From assembly GCF_014646355.1 (NCBI RefSeq), contig NZ_BMNH01000004.1, positions 295,068 through 359,067 on the forward strand: a DNA stretch of 64,000 nt, given 5' to 3'. Each line of letters opens with the position of its first letter. Position 1 is the first letter of the stretch. The stretch is from Nonomuraea cavernae (GTDB taxonomy: Bacteria > Actinomycetota > Actinomycetes > Streptosporangiales > Streptosporangiaceae). Below the pieces are notes generated by a model that was given only the letters and a program-made list of their open reading frames with translations, did no database searches and was not told the DNA's origin. This document shows positions 63,299-64,000 of this stretch, in pieces. The translations under genes were made by a program, and so were the position numbers.

Positions 63299-64000
63299 GT
63301 GGCGCAGATCGTGAAGCGGGCCTACAAGTACCGCTTCTACCCGACTCCCGGGCACAGGCAGTGGAGCTTGCCCGGACGTTCGGCTGCGTCCGCTTGGTCT
63401 ACAACAAGGCCTTGGAGGAGCGCACTCGCGCCTACCGGCTGGAGGGCCGCGGCGTCTCCTATGCGGAGTCGTCGGCGGCGCTGACGGCCTGGAAGCGCGC
63501 CGAGGAGTTGAGCTTTCTGGGCGCGGTGTCCTGCGTCCCGTTGCAGCAGGCGTTGCGTCATCTTCAGGCGGCGTTCGCCGGTTTCTTCGCCAAACGGGCC
63601 GGATACCCGGTGTTCAAGTCCCGTAAGAAGTCGCGGCTGAGCGCCGAATACACCCGTTCGGGCTTTCGCTGGCGCGACGGTTCGCTGACGTTGGCGAAGA
63701 TGGACGAGCCGCTGGACATCGTGTGGTCGCGGCCCCTGCCTGAGAGGGCTGAGCCGTCCACGGTGACCGTGTCGAAGGACGCGGCCGGACGCTGGTTCGT
63801 GTCCATCCTGGTCAAGGAGATGATCTCCCCGCTGCCCCCGGTCGCACAGGTGGTGGGAGTGGATGCGGGGATCACCGCTCTGGTCACGTTGTCGACCGGG
63901 GAGAAGATCGTCAACCCCCGCCATGAACGGGCCGACCGTCGCAAGCTGGCCCGCGCTCAGCGGGCGCTGGCCCGAAAGGAGAAGGGTTCGAACAATCGGG
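63299..64000 (+). pseudogene. IS200/IS605 OrfB (TnpB-like) gene, frameshifted, cut by window end
   Basis: GTG 63299 begins VKRAYKYRFYPTPG, the typical OrfB N-terminus. At about 63345-63355 the signal continues in another frame as ELARTFGCVRLVYNKALEER, so a single base is missing. After that it stays open (RHLQAAFAGFF, SGFRWRDG, then VVGVDAGITALVTLSTG with the first RuvC-like Asp) to the window end. TnpB proteins are RNA-guided nucleases of the element; the zinc-finger end is not visible. No TnpA transposase is present here. Confidence 0.75.

Overview
The window is very GC-rich (third codon positions almost always G or C), is packed with short-spaced genes, and uses many GTG and TTG starts. 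It carries F420/deazaflavin-type enzymes, universal stress proteins, an IdeR-type iron box, PP2C/B12 signalling and several STAND NTPases. This points to a filamentous actinomycete chromosome, perhaps of the Streptosporangiaceae/Nonomuraea kind; that lineage is an inference. I see no rRNA, tRNA or CRISPR array.

Layout. 1-1905: persulfide-detoxification operon (CstR-like repressor, CstB-like dioxygenase/rhodanese, rhodanese) with two 16-bp operators. 2064-4600: ABC exporter with a duplicated, fused permease. 4606-6117: a deazaflavin-dependent nitroreductase and a universal stress protein behind paired DosR/DevR-like boxes. 6125-9657: a conflict-type operon (trypsin-STAND-TPR protein, Trypco1-like partner, small acidic protein). 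10165-14337: aromatic ring-cleavage genes with a divergent GntR regulator. 14334-19571: sirtuin, SEC-C protein, secreted pectate lyase, nitronate monooxygenase, an integrase fragment behind a second pair of DosR-like boxes, and a gene remnant. 19606-30145: secreted glucodextranase-like enzyme, P450, two solute-binding lipoproteins, IdeR-boxed siderophore-interacting protein, cupredoxin, membrane PP2C phosphatase and F420 enzyme.

30271-41272 is sulfur-centred. An ssu-type sulfonate operon (permease, binding protein, ATPase, monooxygenase) is divergent from a 24-codon leader peptide ending Cys-Arg, which is followed by a perfect 22-bp palindrome and a shortened flavin reductase. About 2 kb further on lies a tightly overlapping three-gene operon: acyl-CoA-dehydrogenase-like protein, signal-less PhnD-like protein, and TusA-like/di-iron fusion broken by a frameshift. 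This operon has no obvious described counterpart. Between them are a decayed STAND gene, a 16-bp tandem repeat and a 31-codon small ORF.

41406-64000: secreted M36 and M14 peptidases flank a compact island of terpene-cyclase-like, methyltransferase-HIT, PfkB and NUDIX genes, the best candidate for an undescribed nucleotide-linked system. Then come an F420-type LLM enzyme, a PP2C phosphatase coupled to a B12-binding sensor, two secreted or lipid-anchored proteins, a 1256-residue HTH-STAND-WD40 protein, an FkbM methyltransferase, exonuclease III with an unusual insertion, and an IS200/IS605-type OrfB gene with a frameshift, cut by the window end.
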